Source: an uncultured Eubacterium sp. (lineage in GTDB: Bacteria > Bacillota > Clostridia > Peptostreptococcales > Anaerovoracaceae). From it: a DNA stretch of 64,000 nucleotides. The notes under the pieces were generated by a model. That model was not told where the DNA came from. It made no database searches and saw nothing but the letters and a program-made list of their open reading frames with translations. The first letter of the stretch is position 1. Every line of letters begins with the position of its first letter. The stretch covers positions 15,856 to 79,855 of the forward strand of contig UQRM01000010.1 in NCBI GenBank assembly GCA_900543485.1, written 5' to 3'. The position numbers were made by a program, and so were the translations under genes. This document shows positions 7,651-16,090 of this stretch, piece after piece.

Positions 7651-8781
7651 TCAGATCAATGACATATCGCGTTTCCAGCTTAGTATACGCCTGACGGATG
7701 CATCCAGTCTTTCCTCCGAGATGACGCCGTTTTTTACAGCTTCGATGACAACATTGTATTGGGACGCATAGTCGCCGGTACAGAGGAGATCATTGCCGGC
7801 GAGGATGGCGGTCACGGCGCTGCTGGTGGTCGGTGAAAATGACGAGACGGCGCCCATGGAAAGGTCGTCAGTCACGATGACGCCGTCGAAGCCCATGTCG
7901 TAGCGCAGCAGTCGGTGTACGGCCGGTGAGAGGGATGCCGGAAGAGCTTCATCCAGAGCTGATACGATGTTATGGGAAACGAGGACAGCAGGCGCCCCGG
8001 CCTTGATCCCCGCGGCAAAAGGCAGCAAATCGCTTTGCTCCAGCTGCTCTATCGTCCTGTCGTCGACAGCCGCGCCTTTGTGAGTGTCTTTCGAATTACC
8101 GTAGCCGGGAAAATGCTTGAGGCAGCAGCCCATGTTATCTGCGAGACAGGCCCTGACCACTTTTGCCGCGTATTCTGATGTGGCTTCGGCATCCAGACCG
8201 ATACTCCTGGAATACATGAAGTCGTCAGAGTCGGTGGAAATGTCGCATACGGGCGCCAGATTCAAGTCTATGCCTATTTCTGAAAGAAGGGCGTTTTTTT
8301 CGTGGACATCGGCGATGACAGCGTCCATGCCGCCCTGGGCAAAGAGCTGGCGAGGCGATTTAAACGGTTCGCTTCGGAAAGCGGGTGAGGAGCTGACTCT
8401 GTTAACTGTGCCTCCTTCCTCGTCCACAGCTATGATAGGCGTGATCTCGCAGGCGGCGTCGATATCGTCCAGCGCCGCCTTTAAGGAAGGTTTGTCGCTG
8501 TCCGTGAAGCTGGGCTGGAACAGCAGTACGCTGCCCAGGTTATACTGAGTCACTGTTTCAGGGGACGGAGTGCCGCTGTAAAAGCATCCCATGAACATTT
8601 GGCCGGCTTTTTCCTCCAAGGTCATATCATCCAGCAGCGCTTCTATGTGAGGGTCGCGCCGGGCATTGATGATTTCCGTCAGCGTCAGCTGTTGGCGGGT
8701 ACCGGTAATGCTGAGGGCTGCCAGAACAGCGCCGCATAATATCAAGATACAGAATGATGTCGTGAGGATCCTTCGTTTCAT
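7651..8781 (-). CDS. Glycoside hydrolase family 3, beta-N-acetylhexosaminidase (NagZ-like)
   Basis: The 376-residue protein has an N-terminal membrane or signal segment (about residues 5-24), so it is probably extracytoplasmic. The GH3 barrel shows MFMGCFYSG, IIAVDEEGG, the catalytic His/Asp loop KHFPGYGNSKDTHKG and the nucleophile region VIVTDDLSMGAV. This matches single-domain NagZ/NamZ-type enzymes that release N-acetylglucosamine from muropeptides. It lies 26 bp downstream of bioY on the same strand and probably shares its transcript, though no functional link is known. AAAGGAT precedes the ATG. Confidence 0.9.
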   Translation of the reverse strand: MKRRILTTSFCILILCGAVLAALSITGTRQQLTLTEIINARRDPHIEALLDDMTLEEKAGQMFMGCFYSGTPSPETVTQYNLGSVLLFQPSFTDSDKPSLKAALDDIDAACEITPIIAVDEEGGTVNRVSSSPAFRSEPFKSPRQLFAQGGMDAVIADVHEKNALLSEIGIDLNLAPVCDISTDSDDFMYSRSIGLDAEATSEYAAKVVRACLADNMGCCLKHFPGYGNSKDTHKGAAVDDRTIEQLEQSDLLPFAAGIKAGAPAVLVSHNIVSALDEALPASLSPAVHRLLRYDMGFDGVIVTDDLSMGAVSSFSPTTSSAVTAILAGNDLLCTGDYASQYNVVIEAVKNGVISEERLDASVRRILSWKRDMSLI

Positions 8782-8807
8782 ATCTATCCTTTTCTCCTGC
8801 CCGCACT

Positions 8808-9449
8808 TTATATTTTCCGTTTCAGAGCAGGCTCAAGTCTCGTCGTCAGGATCGCGGCGGCCGCGATCTTGATAGCATCTCCCGGTAAAAACGGGAACAC
8901 GCATGAGACCAGCGATGCCCAGAGCGGTGTCGATGTGCTGAACATGAACCAGGCTGTTCCCAATGCGTAACATATCAGAAGTCCGGCGGTCATGGCCGCA
9001 GCGCAGGCTAATACTACAGGTATGCGTTTTTTTCTCGCGGAAGAACCGATGGGAGAGGATTTTTTCTCCGCTGCCGAAAGCTCGCTCTCCGAACTGGAGC
9101 TGCCGGAGGTCTTCACGGTGTTTTCCATGAGGAGGCCGATGATCAGTACGGCCACTATGTATCCTATTATATATCCTCCCGTCGGTCCTGCCAAGACTCC
9201 TATGCCGCCTCTGAATCCTGAGAAAACGGGGACACCTGCGGCGCCCAGCAGGACGTAGACCGCCATGCTGAGAGTGCCGTATTTTTTCCCCAGGATACCG
9301 CCGGTGAGAAATACGGACAGAGTGCCCAGATTGACAGGGACAGGCGTGAACCCCAGCGGTATGGTTATGAGAGAGCATATGGCGGTGACTGCTGCGAATA
9401 TGCCGCACAGTATCATCATTGTCGTTTTTGAATATGTTCCTGAAGTCAT
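8808..9449 (-). CDS. bioY: Biotin transporter S component BioY
   Basis: This integral membrane protein of 213 residues has about six hydrophobic segments. It carries the BioY signatures FTPVPVNLGTLSVFLTGG, KYGTLSMAVYVLLGAAG and GPTGGYIIGY. BioY binds biotin and works with an energy-coupling module (EcfAT), which is not in this window. A polar loop near residues 113-140 (SSSSESELSAAEKK) is longer than usual. The start has GGAG at good spacing. The upstream promoter carries a repeat suited to BirA control, and birA itself is at 37.6 kb. Confidence 0.93.
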   Translation of the reverse strand: MTSGTYSKTTMMILCGIFAAVTAICSLITIPLGFTPVPVNLGTLSVFLTGGILGKKYGTLSMAVYVLLGAAGVPVFSGFRGGIGVLAGPTGGYIIGYIVAVLIIGLLMENTVKTSGSSSSESELSAAEKKSSPIGSSARKKRIPVVLACAAAMTAGLLICYALGTAWFMFSTSTPLWASLVSCVFPFLPGDAIKIAAAAILTTRLEPALKRKI

Positions 9450-9483
9450 AAGTAGGGTCTCCTTTTAAATATTATGGTAAATC

Positions 9484-9532
9484 TATAGTTTGTCGTGGGG
9501 ACAATTGTAAACTATATAAAAACGATTGTCAA
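9484..9532 (-). promoter_or_regulatory. bioY promoter with overlapping inverted repeat (candidate BirA site)
   Basis: On the minus strand, TTGACA (9527-9532) and TACAAT (9504-9509) are 17 bp apart, a strong consensus promoter. 8-bp arms TATAGTTT (9484-9491) and AAACTATA (9509-9516) form an inverted repeat over the -10. The GTTTAC-like half sites resemble biotin operators, but the spacing is not canonical, so BirA binding is inferred. Confidence 0.6.
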
Positions 9533-9655
9533 CATAAATCGGTGCGGACGTATCTCCTGTCCGTTGAACCAAAGATTTTTCTGTGCATATTATGGAGATA
9601 AGACCATAGGTATATAAGATTGAACTTTTCAGGAGGTAAATTTCAGGAGGTAAAA

Positions 9656-10534
9656 ATGATAAGAGGATCTATCGTGGCTCTCGTGACTCCTTTCGATCAG
9701 GACGGACATGTCGATTACAGGCGGCTTGGAGAGCTGATAAACTGGCATATAAAATGGGGCACCGACGCGGTACTGGTGCTCGGGACGACAGGGGAGACTC
9801 CGGCTCTTTCGGAGGAGGAACAGGAGGAGATCGTAAGGGTCTCAATAGAGGAGGCCGGCGGCCGTATCCCCGTCATAGCCAACAGCGGCTGCAACAACAC
9901 GGAAAAGACGGTGGCCAAGAGTGTGAAATATGAGAAGATGGGAGCGGATGGCCTGCTGGTGATAACACCGTATTACAATAAGCCTAATGAGACGGGGATG
10001 ATGGAGCATTTCCGCAGTGTCGCCGACAGTGTCGCCATACCGATATATATCTACAACGTTCCCGCCAGGACAGGGATCTCCATAAGCCCGGAAACGGTAG
10101 CCAAGCTGGCGGTCCATGAAAACATCGCAGGAATAAAAGAGGCCAGCGGCGATATGTCTTATGCGGCCAGGATAGCCAGGCTGACGGGAGATGACTTCGC
10201 CATGTATTCCGGGAATGACGATATAACAGTGGCTCTCATGTCTATGGGAGCAGTGGGCGCTGTATCGGTCTGGGCCAATCTGATGCCGGGAAAGGTCAGG
10301 GAGATGACCCATGCCTTCCTGGATGGGGACACGGATAAGGCCAGGAAGATACAACTGGAGAACCTGAATCTGATAAACGCTCTGTTTTGTGAGACCAATC
10401 CGGTACCTGTGAAGGCGCTGATGAATATGAAGGGAATGAACGTGGGAGGATGCAGGCTCCCGCTGGGGCCTCTTTGCGGTGCCAGCAGAAGAGTCCTGAG
10501 GAATCTGGCCGACAGCCTGGAGCTGCCGCGGTGA
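9656..10534 (+). CDS. dapA: 4-hydroxy-tetrahydrodipicolinate synthase
   Basis: DapA condenses pyruvate with aspartate semialdehyde, the first committed step to diaminopimelate and lysine. At 292 residues it has the family length. Motifs seen are GTTGETPAL (Thr-Thr pair), the catalytic Tyr in YNVPARTG and the Schiff-base Lys in GIKEASGD. I chose ATG 9656 over an in-frame ATG 36 bp upstream because AGGAGG stands 5 nt before it and homology begins at MIRGSIVAL. The sequence TTCAGGAGGTAAA is duplicated in tandem at 9628-9654, giving two ribosome binding sites. It appears to be monocistronic. Confidence 0.95.
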   Translation: MIRGSIVALVTPFDQDGHVDYRRLGELINWHIKWGTDAVLVLGTTGETPALSEEEQEEIVRVSIEEAGGRIPVIANSGCNNTEKTVAKSVKYEKMGADGLLVITPYYNKPNETGMMEHFRSVADSVAIPIYIYNVPARTGISISPETVAKLAVHENIAGIKEASGDMSYAARIARLTGDDFAMYSGNDDITVALMSMGAVGAVSVWANLMPGKVREMTHAFLDGDTDKARKIQLENLNLINALFCETNPVPVKALMNMKGMNVGGCRLPLGPLCGASRRVLRNLADSLELPR

Positions 10535-10617
10535 GGACTGCGGCGTCATATCGGATAGTATGAGCAGGACGGCAGAGACGACGCACCCACTGTAAAGGTT
10601 TTGTGAAAATAAAAATA

Positions 10618-10686
10618 GTTGCCTTGACAACCATATATCTGGTGAGTACAATAGTCATTACGTGCCAAGAAGGTTGTAAAGACAAC
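10618..10686 (+). promoter_or_regulatory. Promoter flanked by two MarR-type operators
   Basis: TTGACA (10624-10629) and TACAAT (10647-10652) are spaced 17 bp. Two 14-bp dyads, GTTGCCTTGACAAC (10618-10631, covering the -35) and GTTGTAAAGACAAC (10673-10686, just downstream), are themselves mirror images within a larger inverted repeat matching at 17 of 19 positions. This is the expected layout for autorepression by the MarR protein that follows. Confidence 0.8.
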
Positions 10687-10713
10687 TATTTTTTTGAAAG
10701 GAAGATGATACAT

Positions 10714-11151
10714 ATGAAACGGCCGCTGCCGGTATACTTTTCCATAATATACAGACATGGAAGGGTGATGCATGATAAAGCCATGAAGCAGTTTGGCATA
10801 ACGGGCCAACAGATGGGATATATAAGGTGGATAGGGGAAAATCCCGGGATATCTCAGGAGGATCTGGCCAGGCGGATGCAGATAGATAAGGGAGCCGTCG
10901 CTAAAGCGGTAGGGAACCTGGTAGAAAAAGGATTCGTCGAGAGGCGAAAGAATCCGGACGACAGGAGGGCCTATTGCCTTTTCCCCACGGAAAAGGCAAG
11001 GAACATACGGAGCAGGATAGAGCAGTGCGCGCGGAGGATAGAGGAAGATCTCTTCGATGGATTGACTCCTGAGGAGACTGAGCTCTTCGAAAATCTGCTG
11101 GGCAGAGTAACGGAAAATATGATGAGGATGCTGGAAGGAGGCAAATTATGA
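10714..11151 (+). CDS. MarR-family transcriptional regulator
   Basis: This is a winged-helix repressor of 145 residues. The family order is visible: FGITGQQMGYIRWI, then the helix-turn-helix PGISQEDLARRMQIDKGAVAK, then the wing VERRKNPDDRRAYCLF. I chose ATG 10714, which has AAAGGAAG about 9 nt upstream; a longer frame reaches back into the promoter and cannot be the start. The stop overlaps the next ABC gene by 4 nt (ATGA), so all three genes form one operon. It probably represses this operon through the paired dyads and is released by a drug-like ligand. Confidence 0.92.
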   Translation: MKRPLPVYFSIIYRHGRVMHDKAMKQFGITGQQMGYIRWIGENPGISQEDLARRMQIDKGAVAKAVGNLVEKGFVERRKNPDDRRAYCLFPTEKARNIRSRIEQCARRIEEDLFDGLTPEETELFENLLGRVTENMMRMLEGGKL

Positions 11152-12887
11152 GGACGGTGATGAAGTATTACAAGCCCTATGTGTGGCTCATAGTTTTCAA
11201 TCTGCTGTTTTTGCTGGGACAGGCCATGTGCGAGCTGGCGCTGCCAGGGTATATGTCCGATATAATAAATAACGGTATAGTGGTCCAGGATATGGATTAT
11301 ATAAAGAGGACAGGACTGATAATGCTGGCTGTATCGGCGGCCACAGTCTGTTGCTCTCTTCTCAGCAGCTTTCTGGCGGCCAGGGCATCGGCAAAATCAT
11401 CGCGGGATATAAGACACGCGTTGTTCATGCGAGTCACAGCATTTTCGGCGGCTGAGCTGGAAGAGTTTTCTACAGCGTCGCTGATAACCAGATCTACCAA
11501 TGATGTGCAGATGGTACAGCAGGCTACGGTGATGATACTCAGGCTTGCCTGCTTCGCGCCTATAATGGGTATAGGAGCTGTTATCAGAGCGCTGGATACC
11601 AGTCTCTCCCTTTCATGGACCATCGGACTGGCGCTGCTGGTGATAATCGGTATCATGGCGGTCTCCTTCTTTCTCGTGTTCCCGAAATTCAAGGTGCTTC
11701 AGAGCAAACTGGACGGGTTGAACCTGATAATGAAAGAACGGCTGTCGGGGATGCTGGTCATCAGGGCCTTCAATACTCAGAAGACGGAAGAACAGCGGTT
11801 CACCGCAGCCAACAGAGAGCTTACCAGGATAAACATGTTTGTCAACAGAGCCATGTCCTTCATGATGCCGTCGCTGATGTTCGTGATGAATGCTGTCAGC
11901 ATCCTCATCGTATGGGCGGGAGCTCATCTGATAGAAGGCGGCGATCTGATGATAGGCGATATGCTGGCTTACCTCCAGTACGCCATGCATGTCATCATGT
12001 CTTTCCTTTTCATAACCATGATGTTCATCATGATACCGAGGGCAGCTGTTTCAGCACAGAGGATAGGACAGGTCATCGACACTGAGCCTACCATAGAGGA
12101 TCCGGAGAAGGCGGAAACGCTGGCAGATCCTCGGGGACTGGTGGAGTTCAGGAACGTGTCCTTCGCTTACCCGGATGCCGAGGAGAAGACCCTGGAGAAT
12201 ATCAACTTCACTGTGGAGCCGGGGAAGACTACTGCTATCATCGGAGGGACAGGCAGCGGCAAGAGCACGCTGGTAAGCCTGATACCGAGATTCTACGATG
12301 TGACGGAAGGGCAGGTGCTGATGGATGGTGTAGATATCAGGGAACTGACTCAGCATCAGCTGCGCGATCAGATAGGATATGTGCCGCAGAAAGGGCTGCT
12401 GTTTTCCGGGACCATAGCTTCAAATCTACAGTACGGTAAGGAAGACGCCACAGCAGAGGAGATGATGGATGCTGCGAAGACAGCTCAGGCGGCGGATTTC
12501 ATCGGCGAGAAAGAGCATGGACTGGACGAGGAGGTGGCCCAGGGCGGCACCAATGTATCGGGAGGTCAGAAACAGCGTCTTTCCATAGCCAGAGCTTTGG
12601 TTAAGAAACCGAAGATATATATTTTTGACGACAGCTTTTCAGCGCTGGACTTCAAGACAGATAAAGCTCTCAGGAGCGCTTTGAAGGCCAAGGTAGGAGA
12701 CAGCACCATCATAATCGTGGCTCAGCGCATCAATACCATAATAGACGCGGAGCAGATCGTGGTGATGGATGAAGGAAAAGTTGCCGGCATCGGTACTCAC
12801 GATCAGCTGATGGAATGCTGTGACGTCTACAGAGAGATAGCGCTGTCGCAGCTCAGCGAAGAAGAACTGGAAAGGGGGCGTAAATAA
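11148..12887 (+). CDS. ABC exporter subunit, permease-ATPase fusion (degenerate-site partner)
   Basis: The 579-residue half-transporter has about six membrane helices in residues 1-310 and a nucleotide-binding domain from about 330. Walker A is GGTGSGKST and the signature is VSGGQKQR. Walker B reads IYIFDDSFSALD, lacking the catalytic Glu, and the switch reads VAQR with Gln in place of His. These changes mark the degenerate site of a heterodimeric type IV exporter such as BmrCD or TM287/288. Its canonical signature completes the active site of the partner encoded next, which overlaps it by 1 nt. Drug or lipid export under MarR control is likely. Confidence 0.92.
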   Translation: MRTVMKYYKPYVWLIVFNLLFLLGQAMCELALPGYMSDIINNGIVVQDMDYIKRTGLIMLAVSAATVCCSLLSSFLAARASAKSSRDIRHALFMRVTAFSAAELEEFSTASLITRSTNDVQMVQQATVMILRLACFAPIMGIGAVIRALDTSLSLSWTIGLALLVIIGIMAVSFFLVFPKFKVLQSKLDGLNLIMKERLSGMLVIRAFNTQKTEEQRFTAANRELTRINMFVNRAMSFMMPSLMFVMNAVSILIVWAGAHLIEGGDLMIGDMLAYLQYAMHVIMSFLFITMMFIMIPRAAVSAQRIGQVIDTEPTIEDPEKAETLADPRGLVEFRNVSFAYPDAEEKTLENINFTVEPGKTTAIIGGTGSGKSTLVSLIPRFYDVTEGQVLMDGVDIRELTQHQLRDQIGYVPQKGLLFSGTIASNLQYGKEDATAEEMMDAAKTAQAADFIGEKEHGLDEEVAQGGTNVSGGQKQRLSIARALVKKPKIYIFDDSFSALDFKTDKALRSALKAKVGDSTIIIVAQRINTIIDAEQIVVMDEGKVAGIGTHDQLMECCDVYREIALSQLSEEELERGRK

Positions 12888-14716
12888 TGGCGGCAAAGAG
12901 AAGAGGGGGCGGCGGCCCGGGCGGTCATGGAGCGAACATGATGCCGGGTGAGAAGGCCAAGGACTTCGGCAAGACGATGAAGACTCTGGCCCGATACCTG
13001 GCGCCGCATAAATTCAGACTGGCGGCAGTCTTCGTATTCGCCATAGCCAGTACTGTATTTTCCATAATATCGCCGACAATACTGGGAGATGCCACCGATA
13101 AGGTGGTGGAAGGATTGATGAGCGGTGCCGGCATAGATTTTCAGGGCTTGTTTTCCATATTGATGCTGCTTCTGATACTCTATGGTTTGAGCCTGCTGTT
13201 TGGAGCTGCTCAGGGCTGGATCATGGCAGACGCGTCTCAGAAGGTCATATATACATTGCGTGACAAGATGTCTGTCAAGCTGGACCGGCTGCCTCTCAAA
13301 TATTTTGACACTAAGACTCATGGCGAGATACAGAGCAGGATGATAAATGACATCGAGACGGTCAATCAGACCTTGTCAGTCAGCCTGACACAGATGATAA
13401 CCAGCTTTACTACCATAATCGGCATATTGATAATGATGCTCAGGATAAGCGTCATCATGACCGTGACCGCGCTGGTAGTGCTGCCTCTTTCCATGATAGT
13501 GATACGGCTGGTGGTCTCTAAATCTCAAGGCCATTTCAAGAACCAGCAGAAATACCTGGGGCTGGTCAACGGACATGTGGAGGAAATGTACGCCGGACAT
13601 GATATCATCAAGGCGTTCAATCGTGAAGAGGAGTCGGCTCAGGTCTTCGAGGAATACAACGAAAAGCTTTGCGAATCGGCATGGAAATCCCAGTTCCTGT
13701 CGGGGACGATGATGCCGATAACCAATTTCATAGGTAACGCCGCGTACGTGGCTGTCTGCCTGCTGGGTGGGTATCTGGCAATAAACGGCAGGGTATCTAT
13801 CGGAAACATACAGGCTTTCATACAGTATGTAAGGAGCTTCAACCAGCCTATTTCCCAGGTGGCCAATGTGGCCAATCAGCTGCAGTCCACCGCTGCCGCG
13901 GCTGAGCGTATCTTTGAGCTGATAGAGGAAGAAGAGGCAGTGGATATCGATACGGATCCTGCGGAGAAAATAGACGCGGACCGTGTGGAAGGACGAGTGG
14001 AGTTTGATCATGTGAAATTCGGGTACACGCCGGATGAGCTTGTGATCAAGGATTTCTCGTTCACGGCTCAACCTGGCCAGCGAGTGGCGATAGTCGGACC
14101 GACAGGAGCGGGGAAGACCACCATCGTCAAGCTGTTGATGCGATTCTATGAGCTGGACGGCGGCAGGATCACCATAGATGGTCATGATATCACGGCTCTT
14201 TCCAGGAGCAATCTGAGAGAGATGTTCGGGATGGTGCTCCAGGATACGTGGCTCAACAATGGGACTCTGAGAGAAAACATAAGATATGGCAATCCGGACG
14301 CCACTGATGAAGAAGTGGAGGCTGCAGCCAAGGCCGCTCATATAGACCATTTTATAAAGACCCAGAGCAAGGGATATGATATGGAGGTCAACGAGGAAGC
14401 CACCAATATATCTCAGGGGCAGAAACAGCTTCTGACCATCGCCAGAGCTTTTCTGGCGGACGCGCCTATATTGATCCTGGACGAGGCCACCAGCTCTGTC
14501 GATACCAGGACCGAGGCGTTGATACAGAAGGCCATGGCCAGGCTGATGGAAGGTCGTACAAGCTTCGTCATCGCCCACAGATTGTCCACGATAAAAGACG
14601 CCGATCATATACTGGTGTTGAATCATGGAGATATAATAGAGCAGGGTACCCACGAGGAGCTTCTGGCACAAAATGGATTTTATACCAGCCTTTACAACAG
14701 TCAATTTGCACAATAG
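12887..14716 (+). CDS. ABC exporter subunit, permease-ATPase fusion (catalytic-site partner)
   Basis: The 609-residue half-transporter starts with a glycine-rich basic stretch (KRRGGGGPGGHG). Six membrane helices follow (about 45-320) and then an ATPase domain. Walker A is GPTGAGKTT. Walker B ILILDEATSSVD and the His switch in VIAHRLSTI are intact, while the signature reads ISQGQKQL instead of LSGGQ. This is the exact complement of the preceding subunit, so one full and one degenerate ATP site are expected in the heterodimer. The start codon overlaps the stop of the first subunit (TAATG). Confidence 0.92.
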   Translation: MAAKRRGGGGPGGHGANMMPGEKAKDFGKTMKTLARYLAPHKFRLAAVFVFAIASTVFSIISPTILGDATDKVVEGLMSGAGIDFQGLFSILMLLLILYGLSLLFGAAQGWIMADASQKVIYTLRDKMSVKLDRLPLKYFDTKTHGEIQSRMINDIETVNQTLSVSLTQMITSFTTIIGILIMMLRISVIMTVTALVVLPLSMIVIRLVVSKSQGHFKNQQKYLGLVNGHVEEMYAGHDIIKAFNREEESAQVFEEYNEKLCESAWKSQFLSGTMMPITNFIGNAAYVAVCLLGGYLAINGRVSIGNIQAFIQYVRSFNQPISQVANVANQLQSTAAAAERIFELIEEEEAVDIDTDPAEKIDADRVEGRVEFDHVKFGYTPDELVIKDFSFTAQPGQRVAIVGPTGAGKTTIVKLLMRFYELDGGRITIDGHDITALSRSNLREMFGMVLQDTWLNNGTLRENIRYGNPDATDEEVEAAAKAAHIDHFIKTQSKGYDMEVNEEATNISQGQKQLLTIARAFLADAPILILDEATSSVDTRTEALIQKAMARLMEGRTSFVIAHRLSTIKDADHILVLNHGDIIEQGTHEELLAQNGFYTSLYNSQFAQ

Positions 14717-14804
14717 ATACATCGTTGTCACAAACTCGTCATAAAAGGGTGATATAACTATACACATCGTTGAAGTGAGGATATTGAAGCGAGGAAGTGG
14801 TGAC

Positions 14805-15407
14805 ATGGGCAAACTCATTAACAACAGACGTGCGATGAAGCTGGCTCTTGCAGGACTGATCGTCGTGATAATCGGATTCGCTGCGGTACTTTTCTTCATG
14901 AGCTATGGAGGAAGAGGCGAGGCGGCAGCCGAGAGCAGTGTGGAAACGACAGGCTCTCAGGCGATGAAAATCGACACATCATCCGACTATGCCGAGGAAC
15001 TTTACGGTTGCAAGGTAGATGATGTCAACGACACCGCCGCTGTGGTGAAGTTGCTGGAAACCATGGGTCTGGAGAACGTGACGGGAAAATATACCGCTAC
15101 GATCGCCGCGGAGGGAGATATCCGTGTACTGACGGTGACCTTTGAAGATTCGGTTCAGAAGGCGAACAAGAAGACCCTCGATGACAATATGGTGATATGC
15201 GCTCAGCAGATGATGGCTCTGATGCCGTCGGTGGATAAGGTGCAGTGGACCTATTCTCTCAGATCGGCGGACGCGGAAGAGGAAACGACGACTGTTTCCC
15301 TCGATGAAGCGGGAGCCAGAGAACAGCTGTCACGTAATATAGATAAATATGGGGAGTCGGCCAGGGCATTCAGGAACTTACTGCAGGAACAGGCCGGAGA
15401 AGAATAA
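14805..15407 (+). CDS. Membrane-anchored protein, possible DUF4825-like domain
   Basis: The 200-residue protein has one N-terminal membrane helix (about residues 10-30) and an extracytoplasmic domain. The pattern YAEELYGCKVDDVNDTAAVVKLLETMGL and a later two-strand region resemble DUF4825-type domains. That match is from memory of the pattern and is tentative. I chose ATG 14805, which has GAGGAAG 10 nt upstream; an in-frame GTG at 14775 has no better site. It follows the ABC pair on the same strand after 88 bp and ends at a strong terminator, so it may be the operon's last gene. Function is unknown. Confidence 0.65.
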   Translation: MGKLINNRRAMKLALAGLIVVIIGFAAVLFFMSYGGRGEAAAESSVETTGSQAMKIDTSSDYAEELYGCKVDDVNDTAAVVKLLETMGLENVTGKYTATIAAEGDIRVLTVTFEDSVQKANKKTLDDNMVICAQQMMALMPSVDKVQWTYSLRSADAEEETTTVSLDEAGAREQLSRNIDKYGESARAFRNLLQEQAGEE

Positions 15408-15447
15408 TGATTTTCGACAGGGGTATAAAAAGATAGATATTGGGAGA

Positions 15448-15488
15448 AGCTGTCTTCCCGCCGGTCTCGGCGGGAGACAGCTTTTTTT
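15448..15488 (+). terminator. Rho-independent terminator
   Basis: AGCTGTC and CCCGCC pair with GGCGGG and GACAGCT around a short loop, followed by seven T residues. It closes the MarR/ABC/14.8-kb transcript and faces the convergent GIY-YIG gene. Confidence 0.85.
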
Positions 15489-15534
15489 CGCGGGAATTAT
15501 CGCATGAAAAATATCGCGGCAGGCCGACTCTGTC

Positions 15535-15915
15535 CTATTTGCCCTGCTTTTCAAGAGCATTCAGCGGCGAATATCGCAGCAGCAGCTTTTTTTCGCGAGG
15601 CAGCTTCTTGATGGCTGCCTCACGCCTGATGGCAGAAGACTTGTCCGGCATGTATTCCAGATAGAAGGGTGTCAGAGGCCCGCGCCCCCTGGTGTACTTG
15701 GCGCCGGTGCCGCTCCTGTGAGCTGCCAGCCGTTTCTCGAAGTGATTGGTCCAGCCGGTGTAGAGGGAGCCGTCCCCGCATTTGAGAATGTACACGCATG
15801 AGCCATTGGAACAGGGAGTGTCGGTACGAGGGCTGAGACTGCCGGCTCCACTCCCGTGGGCCGGAGCTGTCGTCGGAGCCGGCTTCCGCACTTTTGTTCC
15901 CGTCTTTTTTCCCAT
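15535..15915 (-). CDS. GIY-YIG nuclease superfamily protein (YhbQ/YazA-like)
   Basis: The core domain lies at about residues 36-115. It has the GIY-YIG variant CVYILKCGDGSLYTGWT, the Arg in FEKRLAAHRSG and GAKYTRGRGPLTPFYLE, followed by the conserved E in RREAAIKKL. A basic, Ala/Pro-rich N-terminal tail of about 35 residues is unusual for these small proteins. I chose ATG 15915 because AAGGAGG is 7 nt upstream; the longer frame has none. Members of this UPF0213-type family are presumed DNA-binding or nicking proteins of unknown role. Confidence 0.88.
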   Translation of the reverse strand: MGKKTGTKVRKPAPTTAPAHGSGAGSLSPRTDTPCSNGSCVYILKCGDGSLYTGWTNHFEKRLAAHRSGTGAKYTRGRGPLTPFYLEYMPDKSSAIRREAAIKKLPREKKLLLRYSPLNALEKQGK

Positions 15916-16032
15916 GGGAAGCCTCCTTTCTGTCATCTGCGCAATGTCGATAATCAGATTATGACGGCGAGGAGCGGGAAAGTCAAGGGGCGCCCGTCAC
16001 AGAAAGGATAGTTAAAAAACTGACAAAACATT

Positions 16033-16062
16033 GCTGACGTGAAAGGCCTTTTCTGATATAAT
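16033..16062 (+). promoter_or_regulatory. Likely promoter of the moaA operon
   Basis: A perfect TATAAT at 16057-16062 is preceded by a weak -35 (GCTGAC, 16033-16038, spacer 18). Transcription would begin just ahead of moaA. No molybdenum-cofactor riboswitch is evident in the short leader. Confidence 0.5.
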
Positions 16063-16090
16063 GAGGTTAAAATGGAGCGATTATTGATTT

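Noticed and set aside
13376-14899. 507-residue open frame opposite the second ABC gene
   Set aside because: It lies entirely antisense to a clear permease-ATPase gene, has His/Arg-rich low-quality translation and no ribosome site; it is a shadow of codon bias.
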